Positions 1 to 8,087 of a stretch of 64,000 bases of DNA are shown here, piece after piece. The translations under genes were made by a program, and so were the position numbers. Where the stretch lies: the NCBI RefSeq assembly GCF_000378205.1, contig NZ_KB899406.1, forward strand, positions 62,001 to 126,000, in the 5' to 3' direction. The notes beneath the pieces are model-generated. The model was not told the origin of the DNA. It made no database searches and saw nothing but the letters and a program-made list of their open reading frames with translations. The DNA comes from Sediminispirochaeta bajacaliforniensis DSM 16054 (lineage in GTDB: Bacteria; Spirochaetota; Spirochaetia; DSM-16054; Sediminispirochaetaceae). The number at the start of each line of letters is the position of its first letter. Position 1 is the stretch's first letter.

Positions 1-1
1 A

Positions 2-730
2 GGAAAGGGTGGGTCTGCGGTTACCCAGCTTTCGAGCTATCTCTACAACTTCGGTGGGCTCTACCTTGATAATAACGTGGCGGTCTTCGATACACCCGAG
101 GCGATCGAGGCCTTCCGCTATTACGGCAGGCTTTTGGGAACATACGGACCTCAGGGGGTAACCTCGATGTCCTGGGAGAATCTGATGCCGGTGTTCCAGG
201 CCGGAAAGCTTGCGATGTGGACCGATGCATCGGTTTTTTACGGTCAGGTTGTCGACCCCACGAAGACGCAGGTTCCTGCCGAAGATGTCGGTATAGCGAA
301 ACTCCCCGCAGGACCGCGCGGCGACAGTCCCTTTATCGTGGTTTCCTGGGGAATGAGCATTTCGAGCAAGACAAAAAACCCCGAAGCAGCGATGAAATTC
401 CTCGATTGGGCCACCAGCAAGGAGCTTGCCATCAAAGGTATGCTTTCCAACATCACCATGGCCCGCAATTCCGCCTGGCAGGACAGCGAGGTCAGGGAAA
501 AGATGAACCCCGGTTTGATCGAAACCCAGGCCCATGCGGCGCAGAATGGTTATCCCTTCGATCGTCCCTTCATGAGTTCCGTCGGGAAGGCCAGGGATCT
601 CATCGGTGAGGTTATCATCGAATCTATCGATACAAAGGGAACATCACCCAGGCTCGAGGCCCTGGCTGCGGAAAAGACCGAGGCTGTTAACGAGTTGCTG
701 AAAGCCGACGGAGAATACGGCGGAAATTAG
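2..730 (+). CDS. Sugar ABC transporter, extracellular solute-binding protein (C-terminal part)
   Basis: The gene is cut by the window start; the frame is open from base 2 with no start codon that must be used. About 242 residues of the C-terminal lobe of a family 1 extracellular solute-binding protein remain. The text resembles maltose/multiple-sugar binding proteins: a stretch of the type FQAGKLAMWTDAS, then VSWGMSISSKTKNPEAA and the helix-rich C-terminus. It would capture a sugar or sugar derivative outside the inner membrane and deliver it to the two permeases that follow at 818 and 1706. No ATPase is encoded in the visible part, so the transporter probably shares an MsmK-type ATPase encoded elsewhere. 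The substrate is unknown; the downstream LarA-like and Gnd genes hint at an aldonate or related sugar. Signal peptide and lipobox lie outside the window. Confidence 0.85.
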   Translation, partial: GKGGSAVTQLSSYLYNFGGLYLDNNVAVFDTPEAIEAFRYYGRLLGTYGPQGVTSMSWENLMPVFQAGKLAMWTDASVFYGQVVDPTKTQVPAEDVGIAKLPAGPRGDSPFIVVSWGMSISSKTKNPEAAMKFLDWATSKELAIKGMLSNITMARNSAWQDSEVREKMNPGLIETQAHAAQNGYPFDRPFMSSVGKARDLIGEVIIESIDTKGTSPRLEALAAEKTEAVNELLKADGEYGGN

Positions 731-750
731 GCCTTGCGTATCAAGTATCC

Positions 751-780
751 CGGGGACAATATGTAATCATGTTGTCCCCG
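751..780 (+). promoter_or_regulatory. Intercistronic stem-loop between binding-protein and permease genes
   Basis: A 9-bp perfect stem (CGGGGACAA at 751-759 with TTGTCCCCG at 772-780) and a 12-nt loop lie between the binding-protein stop and the permease RBS, followed by CTTTCCTTTT. Such structures usually lower expression of permeases relative to the binding protein, by partial termination or by protecting the upstream mRNA 3' end. The T-rich tail is interrupted by C residues, so it is at best a leaky terminator. Confidence 0.6.
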
Positions 781-817
781 CTTTCCTTTTGTCACATACT
801 TGAAAGGAGTTGTTGCA

Positions 818-1696
818 ATGATCAAAAGCGGTTTTTTCGAGCGTAACCTCAGATATATATTCCCCCTCCCCGCGCTTTTCTTTGTTCTGCTGCTTATGGT
901 CTTCCCCGTGGCCTATACCCTCGTCATCAGTTTTACCGATTGGGCCCTTACCTCGGGCAGGCCCATGAAGTTCGTCGGTTTTTCCAGCTATCTCGGGGTC
1001 CTCAAGGAACCGCGTTTTATCGATGCCTTCGGCCGTACCTTCTCCTTTACCATCGGTGCCGTCGTTCTCGAAGCCGTTATTGGGACCGTACTGGCGCTTG
1101 TTCTCAATCGCGAATTTGTGGGGAAAAATGGGATTAAATTCATCCTGCTGCTGCCGCTGGTCTCCACCCCTGTGGCCATCGGTATTGTCTGGAACCTTTT
1201 CTATGATCCTACCATCGGATTTCTCAACTATTGTCTGAGTATACTCGGACTACCCCAGAGCGGGTGGGTAACCGACGCATCAACGGTTCTTCCCTCGCTG
1301 ATCATGGTCGATGTATGGCAGTGGACACCGATGATTGCCCTCATCGTCCTTGCCGGACTTGCAGGACTATCGTCGGAGCCCTATGAATCGGCGAGGGTCG
1401 ACGGCGCGAATTCCACCCAGATTTTCTGTTTCATTACCCTTCCGATGATCATGCCGACGATCCTGACGGCTGTTATCCTACGGGCCATCGATGCGTTGAA
1501 AACCTTCGATATCATCTATGCAATGACCGGGGGAGGTCCCGGCTATGCTTCCGAGACCATCAACATCATGGCATACAAATACAGCTTCGAGTATTTCGAC
1601 CTCGGCTCGGCATCGGCCATGCTTGTCTTCCTTTTTGTTTTGGTTCTTGCGGCAAGCCTCGGCGTGATGCGGCTTCGAAAACGATTCGAGGCATAG
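818..1696 (+). CDS. Sugar ABC transporter permease (MalF/UgpA type)
   Basis: Inner-membrane permease of a carbohydrate ABC importer, with about six hydrophobic segments spread along 292 residues. The EAA loop that contacts the ATPase is visible as YESARVDGANSTQIFCFITL, a standard form for MalF/UgpA proteins, and the C-terminal part has the typical FDIIYAMTGGGPGYASETI. The start was set at the ATG at 818 because AAGGAG lies 8 nt upstream; an in-frame TTG at 800 would place that RBS inside the gene. It follows the binding-protein gene after a stem-loop and is 9 bp from the second permease, so the three form one operon. Substrate unknown. Confidence 0.92.
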   Translation: MIKSGFFERNLRYIFPLPALFFVLLLMVFPVAYTLVISFTDWALTSGRPMKFVGFSSYLGVLKEPRFIDAFGRTFSFTIGAVVLEAVIGTVLALVLNREFVGKNGIKFILLLPLVSTPVAIGIVWNLFYDPTIGFLNYCLSILGLPQSGWVTDASTVLPSLIMVDVWQWTPMIALIVLAGLAGLSSEPYESARVDGANSTQIFCFITLPMIMPTILTAVILRAIDALKTFDIIYAMTGGGPGYASETINIMAYKYSFEYFDLGSASAMLVFLFVLVLAASLGVMRLRKRFEA

Positions 1697-1705
1697 GGGG
1701 TAGCC

Positions 1706-2521
1706 ATGAAACAGTCACCGGTTTTTCGTATCTTTTTTCCCATTCTTCTGGTGCTCATTATCGTACCGACCCTCTTCCCATTCCTCTGGATGCTCCTCTC
1801 TTCGATCAAGAGTCAGGTTGATATCATCTCCTGGCCGCCGAAATTTGTTTTTGATCCGACCATGATCAATTTCTACAAGGTCTTTAGGGAACAGGATTTC
1901 CTGAAGTACCTCATCAATTCAAGCATCGTCGGAGTCTCATCGGTTGCCCTTTCTCTTTTGATGGGGCTTCCTGCCGCCTATTCGATTGCACGGTTCGGAC
2001 AAAAACGTCTTGCGGTCTTTATCCTTATCGCCCGGCTTATGCCGGGGATCTCCTTTTTGATGCCCTGGTATATCGTTTTTTCCCGGCTTGGTTTGATGGA
2101 CAGCTATACAGCTTTGATTCTTTCCCATATCCTTATTGCCATGCCGGTTGTTGTCTGGGTCATGTCCGCCTATTTTGAGGGTGTCCCCAGGGAGCTTGAA
2201 GAATCGGCAATGATAGATGGGGCGACCCAGCAGTTTGCCTTTTTAAGGATCGTTCTTCCCCTCTCTGTTCCCGGGGTGGTGACGGCGACAACCTTGAGTT
2301 TTATCTTTTCCTGGAACAACTTTATGTTCTCTCAGGTTCTGAGCATGGAAAAGACGAAAACCCTTCCCATTGCCGTGTATAACTTTATGTCCTATGCGGA
2401 GGTTGACTGGGGCGGGGTGATGGCGGCTGCCGTTGCCATCATGGCCCCTGCGATTGTGTTGACCATGATTTTTCAGAAATATGTGGTAAAGGGGCTGACC
2501 ATGGGGGCTGTAAAGGGGTGA
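1706..2521 (+). CDS. Sugar ABC transporter permease (MalG/UgpE type)
   Basis: Second inner-membrane permease of the importer, 271 residues and about six membrane segments. The EAA loop reads ELEESAMIDGATQQFAFLRI, the usual MalG-family form. It would pair with the permease at 818 to build the transmembrane channel. It starts 9 bp after the first permease and stops 1 bp before the LarA-like gene, so transport and catabolic genes are very probably co-transcribed. No ATPase gene is linked. Confidence 0.92.
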   Translation: MKQSPVFRIFFPILLVLIIVPTLFPFLWMLLSSIKSQVDIISWPPKFVFDPTMINFYKVFREQDFLKYLINSSIVGVSSVALSLLMGLPAAYSIARFGQKRLAVFILIARLMPGISFLMPWYIVFSRLGLMDSYTALILSHILIAMPVVVWVMSAYFEGVPRELEESAMIDGATQQFAFLRIVLPLSVPGVVTATTLSFIFSWNNFMFSQVLSMEKTKTLPIAVYNFMSYAEVDWGGVMAAAVAIMAPAIVLTMIFQKYVVKGLTMGAVKG

Positions 2522-2522
2522 T

Positions 2523-3797
2523 ATGATCCACGCAGAACTGATCGACAGGTCGGGGATAGCTCCCGACCATATGAAAGAGGAATTTTTCCGCGCCCTCGGG
2601 CGCTTTTCCGATCGCCGCCGTATTCTTCTTCTGCCGCCGGACATCACGAGGATGCACGGACTGGCAGGGCTTTTGACCTGCTGGGCGGTTGAGTTCTTCG
2701 GCCCTGCTGTAACTGCGATCATGCCTGCCCTGGGTACGCATGCCCCCATGACCGATCGGGAGATCAACCTTATGTTTCCCGGTATCGACCATCGCCTTTT
2801 CCTTGTTCACGACTGGCGCCATGACGTTGTTTCCCTCGGGACCGTTCCTGCCGAAGTGATTGAGGTGCTGTCCGAGGGACGCCTCTCCTGGAGCTGGGAA
2901 GCTGAAGTTAATCGCCGTATCGCCTTCGGGGAGCACGACCTCATTCTTTCTCTGGGCCAGGTGGTCCCCCATGAGGTAATCGGCATGGCAAACTATAACA
3001 AGAATATATTTATCGGTACCGGTGGAAGTGACGGGATCAATAAGAGCCACTATCTCGGGGCCGTATACGGCATGGAACGGATCATGGGAAGGATCGACTC
3101 CCCTGTGCGAAGTCTGCTCGATTATGCACAGGAGCATTTCGCCGGGGACATCCCTTTGGAGTACGCCCTCACCGTTATTGCCCGGACCGGGGAGGGGAAC
3201 AAGCCGGTAGGGGTGTTCCTGGGAGATGACCGTCGCTGTTTCGAGGCTGCGGGCCGCCTTTCGGCGGAGCTTAACATCTGTCGTCTTGAGCATGCCCCCG
3301 AACGTGTTGTTGTTTATCTTGATCCCGCCGAATATCGATCGACCTGGCTTGGGAATAAAAGTATCTATCGAAGTCGGATGGCCATTGCCGACGGTGGAGA
3401 GCTTATCGTTCTTGCCCCGGGGGTGGAGCGCTTCGGCGAGGATGAAGAGATCGATCGTCTCATCCGTCGTTACGGCTATGCCGGAACCGATCGAATCCTC
3501 GAAGCGGTCGGGCAGGGGGGCGGCCTTTCGTCCAACCTTGCTGCGGCGGCACACCTTATCCACGGATCGAGCGAGGGCCGATTTTCCATCCGTTATTGTC
3601 CCGGTGCTTTGAGCAGGGAAGAGGTTGAGAAGGTCGGTTATCGATATGATGACTTTGATATGATGATGAAGCGCTATCGTCCCGATACCCTTCGGGATGG
3701 TTGGAACGAGGGAGGCGACGGAGATCCGTTTTTCTTTATCTCCAATCCGGCCTCGGGGCTTTGGATCTGCGATAAGATAATGCAAAAAGGAGCATGA
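2523..3797 (+). CDS. LarA-family (DUF2088) nickel-pincer racemase/epimerase homologue
   Basis: A 424-residue protein of the lactate racemase (LarA) superfamily, which uses a nickel-pincer nucleotide cofactor to racemise or epimerise 2-hydroxy acids. Expected landmarks are present: PPDITRMHG near residues 38-46 (the DxTRP-like cofactor region), THAPMT with His73, VVPHE with His150 and a candidate cofactor lysine at Lys160 (NYNKN). The family includes lactate, malate and phenyllactate racemases and a gluconate 2-epimerase. Because the gene is translationally coupled (ATGATG overlap at 3794) to 6-phosphogluconate dehydrogenase and follows a sugar transporter, an aldonate such as gluconate or mannonate is a more likely substrate than lactate. 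The cofactor-building genes larB, larC and larE are not in this window. Confidence 0.82.
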   Translation: MIHAELIDRSGIAPDHMKEEFFRALGRFSDRRRILLLPPDITRMHGLAGLLTCWAVEFFGPAVTAIMPALGTHAPMTDREINLMFPGIDHRLFLVHDWRHDVVSLGTVPAEVIEVLSEGRLSWSWEAEVNRRIAFGEHDLILSLGQVVPHEVIGMANYNKNIFIGTGGSDGINKSHYLGAVYGMERIMGRIDSPVRSLLDYAQEHFAGDIPLEYALTVIARTGEGNKPVGVFLGDDRRCFEAAGRLSAELNICRLEHAPERVVVYLDPAEYRSTWLGNKSIYRSRMAIADGGELIVLAPGVERFGEDEEIDRLIRRYGYAGTDRILEAVGQGGGLSSNLAAAAHLIHGSSEGRFSIRYCPGALSREEVEKVGYRYDDFDMMMKRYRPDTLRDGWNEGGDGDPFFFISNPASGLWICDKIMQKGA

Positions 3798-5263
3798 TGA
3801 TGGAAAGAAGGGCCGATATCGGATTAATCGGGCTTGCGGTCATGGGACAGAATTTAGTACTGAACATGAATGATCACGGCTATTCGGTCGCGGTCTATAA
3901 CAGAACGACCAGTAAGGTGGACGAATTTCTCGGCGATGCAGCTGCCGGACGGGATACGATTATCGGGACCCGTTCTCTTCGGGAGCTTGTCTCCTCCCTT
4001 TCCTCGCCGCGAAAGGTGATGCTGATGGTAAAGGCCGGCGAGGTGGTCGATATCTTTATCGAAAAGCTGCTTCCCCTCCTTTCACCCGGGGATCTTATTA
4101 TCGACGGAGGAAACTCACACTATCCCGATACCAGCAGGCGAAGCCGTGAACTGGCTGCAAAGGGGATTCTTTTTATCGGCACGGGAATCTCCGGCGGAGA
4201 AGAGGGGGCCCGGCGGGGACCTTCCATCATGCCTGGAGGCAATCCAAAGGCCTGGCCCCTGGTTAAGCAGCTTTTTCAAGCCATTGCGGCAAAAAGTGAG
4301 GATGGAGCTCCATGCTGTGAATGGGTAGGGGAAGAGGGCTCCGGACACTACGTAAAAATGGTTCACAACGGTATCGAATACGGCGATATGCAGATGATCT
4401 GTGAGGCCTACGATCTGCTCTACCGGGGGCTCGGGCTTTCCCACGAGGAGATGTACGAGGTCTTTACCGAGTGGAACAAGGGTGAGCTTGAAAGCTACCT
4501 CATCGAAATTACCAGAGACATCATGAAGGTGAAGGATACGGACGACTTGCCCCTTGTCACCAAGATTGTCGACAAGGCGGGACAAAAGGGAACGGGCAAA
4601 TGGACTGGCATCGATTCCCTCAACCTGGCGGTACCGGTAACCGTCATCGCCGAGGCGGTCTATGCACGCTGCCTTTCGGCCCGTAAGGAAGAACGAAAGG
4701 AGGCCGCCGGTTTTATTGGCGAGGCCCCACACGGAAGGCTGTCTGACGATGAACGAAAAGAGGTGATCGAGGATATCAGGAAGGCCCTCTTCGCATCGAA
4801 GATCATCTCCTATACCCAGGGTTTTATGCTCTTGCGGGAGGCAGCCGATTCCTTCGGGTGGAAACTAAACTACGGCGAAATCGCCCTCATGTGGAGGGGG
4901 GGGTGCATCATTCGCAGCAGCTTCCTCGGCAAAATCAAAGAGGCCTTCGATGGAAACGGTGCTCTTAAAAGCCTGCTCCTCGATCCCTATTTCATGAACA
5001 TCGTAAACAACTGCCAGGATGGCTGGCGGCGGACCGTAAGCCGGGCCGCCCTTGCCGGAATCCCGAGCCCGGCCATTGCCTCGGCCCTCTCCTTCTTCGA
5101 CGGCTACCGAAGCGGGCAGCTCCCCGCCAACCTCCTTCAGGCCCAGCGGGATTACTTTGGAGCACACACCTACGAGCGGACCGACCGGCCCGAAGGGGAA
5201 TACTTCCACACCAACTGGACGGGAACCGGCGGGAATGTCTCTTCCTCTACGTATCAGGCGTAG
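3794..5263 (+). CDS. gnd: 6-phosphogluconate dehydrogenase, decarboxylating
   Basis: Oxidises 6-phosphogluconate to ribulose 5-phosphate and CO2 with NAD(P)+ in the cytosolic pentose phosphate pathway. The 489-residue length fits the long (about 470-480) family. The N-terminal dinucleotide fold has GLAVMGQNLVLN and YNRTTSKVDEF. The substrate region shows SGGEEGARRGPSIMPGG, the catalytic KMVHNGIEYGDMQ and KGTGKWT. The C-terminus has the expected aromatic/His tail (HTNWTGTGGNVSSSTY). Three consecutive in-frame ATGs (3794, 3797, 3800) follow the RBS AAAAGGAG; the first overlaps the LarA stop. Co-expression with an uptake system and a LarA homologue suggests dedicated aldonate catabolism, although no gluconokinase is visible here. 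Confidence 0.95.
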   Translation: MMMERRADIGLIGLAVMGQNLVLNMNDHGYSVAVYNRTTSKVDEFLGDAAAGRDTIIGTRSLRELVSSLSSPRKVMLMVKAGEVVDIFIEKLLPLLSPGDLIIDGGNSHYPDTSRRSRELAAKGILFIGTGISGGEEGARRGPSIMPGGNPKAWPLVKQLFQAIAAKSEDGAPCCEWVGEEGSGHYVKMVHNGIEYGDMQMICEAYDLLYRGLGLSHEEMYEVFTEWNKGELESYLIEITRDIMKVKDTDDLPLVTKIVDKAGQKGTGKWTGIDSLNLAVPVTVIAEAVYARCLSARKEERKEAAGFIGEAPHGRLSDDERKEVIEDIRKALFASKIISYTQGFMLLREAADSFGWKLNYGEIALMWRGGCIIRSSFLGKIKEAFDGNGALKSLLLDPYFMNIVNNCQDGWRRTVSRAALAGIPSPAIASALSFFDGYRSGQLPANLLQAQRDYFGAHTYERTDRPEGEYFHTNWTGTGGNVSSSTYQA

Positions 5264-5326
5264 GGGGTATTACTGATCCAGCGGGGGAATGAGTGGAATG
5301 GCTATGTCTCATGCGAATGCCTTTCC

Positions 5327-5887
5327 TCAGTCACGGTCCCTGAAGTGATTGGATCCAAAAAAGCCGTCGAAGTGATGGTCGAATCGACTTGGCCTGTTTG
5401 GGCCTCGTCTTGAGCTAAAGCGGTCCGTAAATCTATCAGCTTCATCTCTGTCCAGGCTTTTCTCGAGCTCGTTGATAAGGCGATCCAGGAATTCGTCGAA
5501 TTGATTCTGTTCATCCTCGGAAAGGCAGTTAAAGAATGCCTCTTGTTCGCCGGTATCTTCAGAGGCTTTTGCCGCTTCCGCTCCCTCCTTTGTCAGTCGG
5601 ACAAGCATCACTCGTCGGTCCTGTTCCGAGGGCATTCTGACGATGTACCCCTGCCTCTCCAGCTTGACAAGGAGCTCGCCCAGCGATTGAGGTCGGATAT
5701 CCAGGATTCGCGACAATTCTCTTTGACTGATCTCCGGTTTTAAGGCAAGAATGGCGAGGATTCGTCCCTGGCCTCTATAGGGAGTCCCCATGGGACCGTG
5801 ATCCCTGTAGTGCTTCATTTGCTGAATTCTGAGCAGCCAGCTCATATGCATCAGTTTTTCAAGAAGCTCATTGGTATTATTGATCAT
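5327..5887 (-). CDS. MarR-family transcriptional regulator of the adjacent ABC exporter
   Basis: A 186-residue winged-helix protein. The central part reads GRILAILALKPEISQRELSRILDIRP, then SLGELLVKLERQGYIVR and the wing PSEQDRRVMLVRLTKEG, a typical MarR domain at about residues 35-130. The C-terminus has a low-complexity tail rich in Arg, Asp, Phe and Ser that is not part of the usual fold. It is the last gene of a three-gene operon with an ABC ATPase and permease. The 14-bp palindrome in front of that operon (7706-7739) is the obvious candidate operator, which would make the regulator autoregulated. It converges with gnd. Confidence 0.88.
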   Translation of the reverse strand: MINNTNELLEKLMHMSWLLRIQQMKHYRDHGPMGTPYRGQGRILAILALKPEISQRELSRILDIRPQSLGELLVKLERQGYIVRMPSEQDRRVMLVRLTKEGAEAAKASEDTGEQEAFFNCLSEDEQNQFDEFLDRLINELEKSLDRDEADRFTDRFSSRRGPNRPSRFDHHFDGFFGSNHFRDRD

Positions 5888-5917
5888 GTAACCCTCCCTA
5901 ATTTGATATCGTTTTAT

Positions 5918-6745
5918 TTATCTGCGATGCACCTTAGCAACCTTGACACTTGAGAAGTCGGCAGTATTGAACTTCTGTACACATAGCATGAAAAAAACAA
6001 TTCCGATGATAATGATAACGCAAAAACCCATAAACGGCGTGAGCATAAAGCCATGGATGTCAAATGCCACGCCCTGCTTAGCCAGCTCGGGCAGGGGAAG
6101 GCTTTCCATTCTAAGGGTGATGTACCTAAATATCGAAGTGATATATGTCAGCGGATTAACATACACTAGAGGCATGAGAAACTTCGGCATAAGCGTGGTC
6201 GGAATATATGCACCGGAGAGAAACGTAAACGGCATGATAATCATGGTACTTACAATCTGAAACGAAGAAGAATTTCGGGATATCGTGGCAAGGAACAATC
6301 CGATGGAACCGAAGGTCCCTCCAGCGACTATCATAACGACGATCATCGCACTAAAATGAACAAGATCCAGTTGCAGTCCCATAAACATGGCAACAATCAC
6401 TATTAGAAGTCCTTGTAGTACGGCGATCACGGTACTCGAAAGTATATGGCCGATTGATATTTGAGCTCTGGTGATGGGCGCCACAAGAACCTCTTTCATG
6501 AACCCGCTTGCGATATCCGACAGAATATCGGTCGAGTTATTCAGGCTCGACTGGAATACCGTCATGATAATGACGCCGGAAATCAGATAATTCATCGGCT
6601 GTGCGGGGCCGCTTGTCGGCGATTTCATGACAAAGGAAAAGATAAATAAGAAGAACAACGACATGATTATCCCGCCGAACAATCTTCCCCTGTCCCGAAT
6701 GAAATTCAATAAATTCCGCTGCAATATGGCTCCAATGGTATTCAT
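5918..6745 (-). CDS. ABC-2 type exporter permease
   Basis: Membrane subunit of a drug-type ABC-2 exporter, 275 residues with six hydrophobic segments. It starts with the cytoplasmic NFIRDRGRLFGGI stretch and has the typical TFLSGAYIPTTLMPKFL segment near residues 190-205, as in DrrB/NodJ permeases. Its start codon overlaps the stop of the ATPase gene by one base, so the two are translationally coupled. Together they would export a hydrophobic compound or lipid; the substrate is unknown. The gene is visibly more AT-rich than gnd or the ECF genes on either side. Confidence 0.88.
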   Translation of the reverse strand: MNTIGAILQRNLLNFIRDRGRLFGGIIMSLFFLFIFSFVMKSPTSGPAQPMNYLISGVIIMTVFQSSLNNSTDILSDIASGFMKEVLVAPITRAQISIGHILSSTVIAVLQGLLIVIVAMFMGLQLDLVHFSAMIVVMIVAGGTFGSIGLFLATISRNSSSFQIVSTMIIMPFTFLSGAYIPTTLMPKFLMPLVYVNPLTYITSIFRYITLRMESLPLPELAKQGVAFDIHGFMLTPFMGFCVIIIIGIVFFMLCVQKFNTADFSSVKVAKVHRR

Positions 6746-7665
6746 TAGTTTCTTATCTCCTTACCTGTGATTGCTAAAAAAACTTCATTCAGCGTACCCT
6801 TTCGTACCTCAAAATCAGAAATGTTTTCTTTACAGTAAGAAAGTAACTCGAGCGCTTTGGATGGATCCTGAGTACGTATGGTAAAATATTCGTTATTCCG
6901 TTCGTAGGAAATCTCCCGTTTTATAAGACGGAAAAAGTTCTCGATTTTTTCCGGATTCCGACTTTCAATCTGTATTCGGATATCGGTAAACTGTTTTTTG
7001 AGATTTTCAGGTGTATCAAAGGCAATAATCTTACCGTGATCCATAATCGCGATATCCGAGCATATTTCCGCTTCATCCATATAATGAGTGGTGAGAAATA
7101 TCGTGATATGCTTCTCTTTTTGTAGTTTTTGAATATACTCCCAGACATTCGCCCGCGTCTGCGGATCAAGGCCTGCGGTGGGCTCGTCGAGGAACAATAC
7201 TTTTGGAAAGTGGACAAGAGCGCGAGCGATTTCCACTCGTCTTTTCATCCCCCCGGACAACGAAGCAACCTTTGCCGTTTTTCGATTTCCCAGTTCCACG
7301 AGATCGAGAACAAAATTGATGCGTTCGGAAATGTTCTCTTTCGGTACTTTATAAAAATCACAATGGAATCGAAGATTTTCTTCGACCGTAAGCCTCTCAT
7401 CAAGAGTCGATTCCTGAAACACAATGCCGATATCCTTTCGTACCAAATCCTTCTGTTCTGATACGTCATGGCCGTTTATGGTCATTTCCCCAGCAGTTTT
7501 TTCCAGGATCGTACACAAAGTGTTGATAGTTGTACTTTTTCCCGCACCGTTTGGACCGAGAAATGCAAAGATAGTGCCCTCTTTTACCCCAAACGAGATA
7601 TCGTTTACTGCTGTGAAATCCCCGTATTCTTTCGTAAAGTTATGTACTTCTATGATATTCTTCAT
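6745..7665 (-). CDS. ABC exporter ATPase (DrrA-like)
   Basis: Nucleotide-binding subunit of the exporter, 306 residues. It shows Walker A GPNGAGKST, Q-loop VFQESTLDERLTV, signature LSGGMKRRVEIARAL, Walker B VLFLDEPTAGLDPQ and switch His in LTTHYMDEAE, plus the extra C-terminal domain of DrrA-type ATPases. The ATG at 7665 is preferred because GAGGTG lies about 6 nt upstream; a GTG at 7674 would put the RBS inside the gene. It is the first gene of the ATPase-permease-MarR operon. Codon use is AT-leaning compared with flanking genes, consistent with horizontal gain. Confidence 0.9.
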   Translation of the reverse strand: MKNIIEVHNFTKEYGDFTAVNDISFGVKEGTIFAFLGPNGAGKSTTINTLCTILEKTAGEMTINGHDVSEQKDLVRKDIGIVFQESTLDERLTVEENLRFHCDFYKVPKENISERINFVLDLVELGNRKTAKVASLSGGMKRRVEIARALVHFPKVLFLDEPTAGLDPQTRANVWEYIQKLQKEKHITIFLTTHYMDEAEICSDIAIMDHGKIIAFDTPENLKKQFTDIRIQIESRNPEKIENFFRLIKREISYERNNEYFTIRTQDPSKALELLSYCKENISDFEVRKGTLNEVFLAITGKEIRN

Positions 7666-7705
7666 CGATATCACCTCATATGCATCTGAATTCTAATATT
7701 GTTAG

Positions 7706-7739
7706 TAAGGTACCTTTATAATAATATAAAGGTACCTTA
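7706..7739. promoter_or_regulatory. 14-bp inverted-repeat operator upstream of the ABC-MarR operon
   Basis: TAAGGTACCTTTAT (7706-7719), spacer AATAAT, then ATAAAGGTACCTTA (7726-7739) form a perfect 14-bp inverted repeat. Each arm also contains the 10-bp palindrome AAGGTACCTT, with centres 22 bp apart, about two helical turns. It lies 41 bp upstream of the ATPase start. Position and symmetry fit a binding site for two dimers of the MarR protein encoded at the operon's end. Confidence 0.75.
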
Positions 7740-7769
7740 TGATTAAGTCAACATATATGTGATATGTAG

Positions 7770-7912
7770 TGTTCCGAATCCTGGTGGTTTACCTGTCTTT
7801 TTACCGGTAAAATACTTGCTTTTATGCCTGTGTGTACTTTTTTTCATAGTTTTGCTTGTATCTGACTACAGGAAAAGAAGTTGAGCTCTTTCAACCACCA
7901 GGATTCGGAACA
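7770..7912. repeat. Small element bounded by 20-bp inverted repeats
   Basis: TGTTCCGAATCCTGGTGGTT (7770-7789) recurs as a perfect reverse complement at 7893-7912, bounding about 143 bp of AT-rich sequence with no gene. A second copy of the arms is found at 14779-14836 and a decayed arm near 15699. The shape resembles a miniature inverted-repeat element. No transposase and no clear target-site duplication was seen. Confidence 0.65.
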
Positions 7913-7935
7913 GTAGGTTATGATTCTTTCTTCCC

Positions 7936-8076
7936 GCGGCAGGGATTGGAGCGGAAACCCTGGAGCCCCGCGGGGACGAGGAGGGCGATCGGGAGTGAGC
8001 CCGTGCCCGAGTCCCGGAGACGCGGGGCGAAGCGTTGGAGCGCAAAGCCCGGTCCGAGCGATAGCGAGGAGCCGCC
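7936..8076. repeat. GC-rich tandem hairpin block in the 3' region of the ECF operon
   Basis: About 140 bp without a credible gene, made of successive short GC stems: CAGGG/CCCTG (7940-7962), CCCCGCGGGG (7966-7975), GGGC/GCCC (7983-8002) and GGGC/GCCC (8025-8050). The core GGAGCGGAAA/GGAGCGCAAA recurs. It lies directly downstream of the ecfT stop, so it would be transcribed as a structured 3' UTR. Composition is unlike the AT-rich DNA beside it. It looks like a dispersed intergenic repeat; function unknown. Confidence 0.5.
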
Positions 8077-8087
8077 CAATGGCCCTT

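Noticed and set aside
2439-3785. 448-residue open frame antisense to the LarA homologue
   Set aside because: A shadow of a high-GC third-position gene; no recognisable domain and no RBS.
7770-7912. Insertion sequence
   Set aside because: The inside is only about 100 bp and has no transposase frame.
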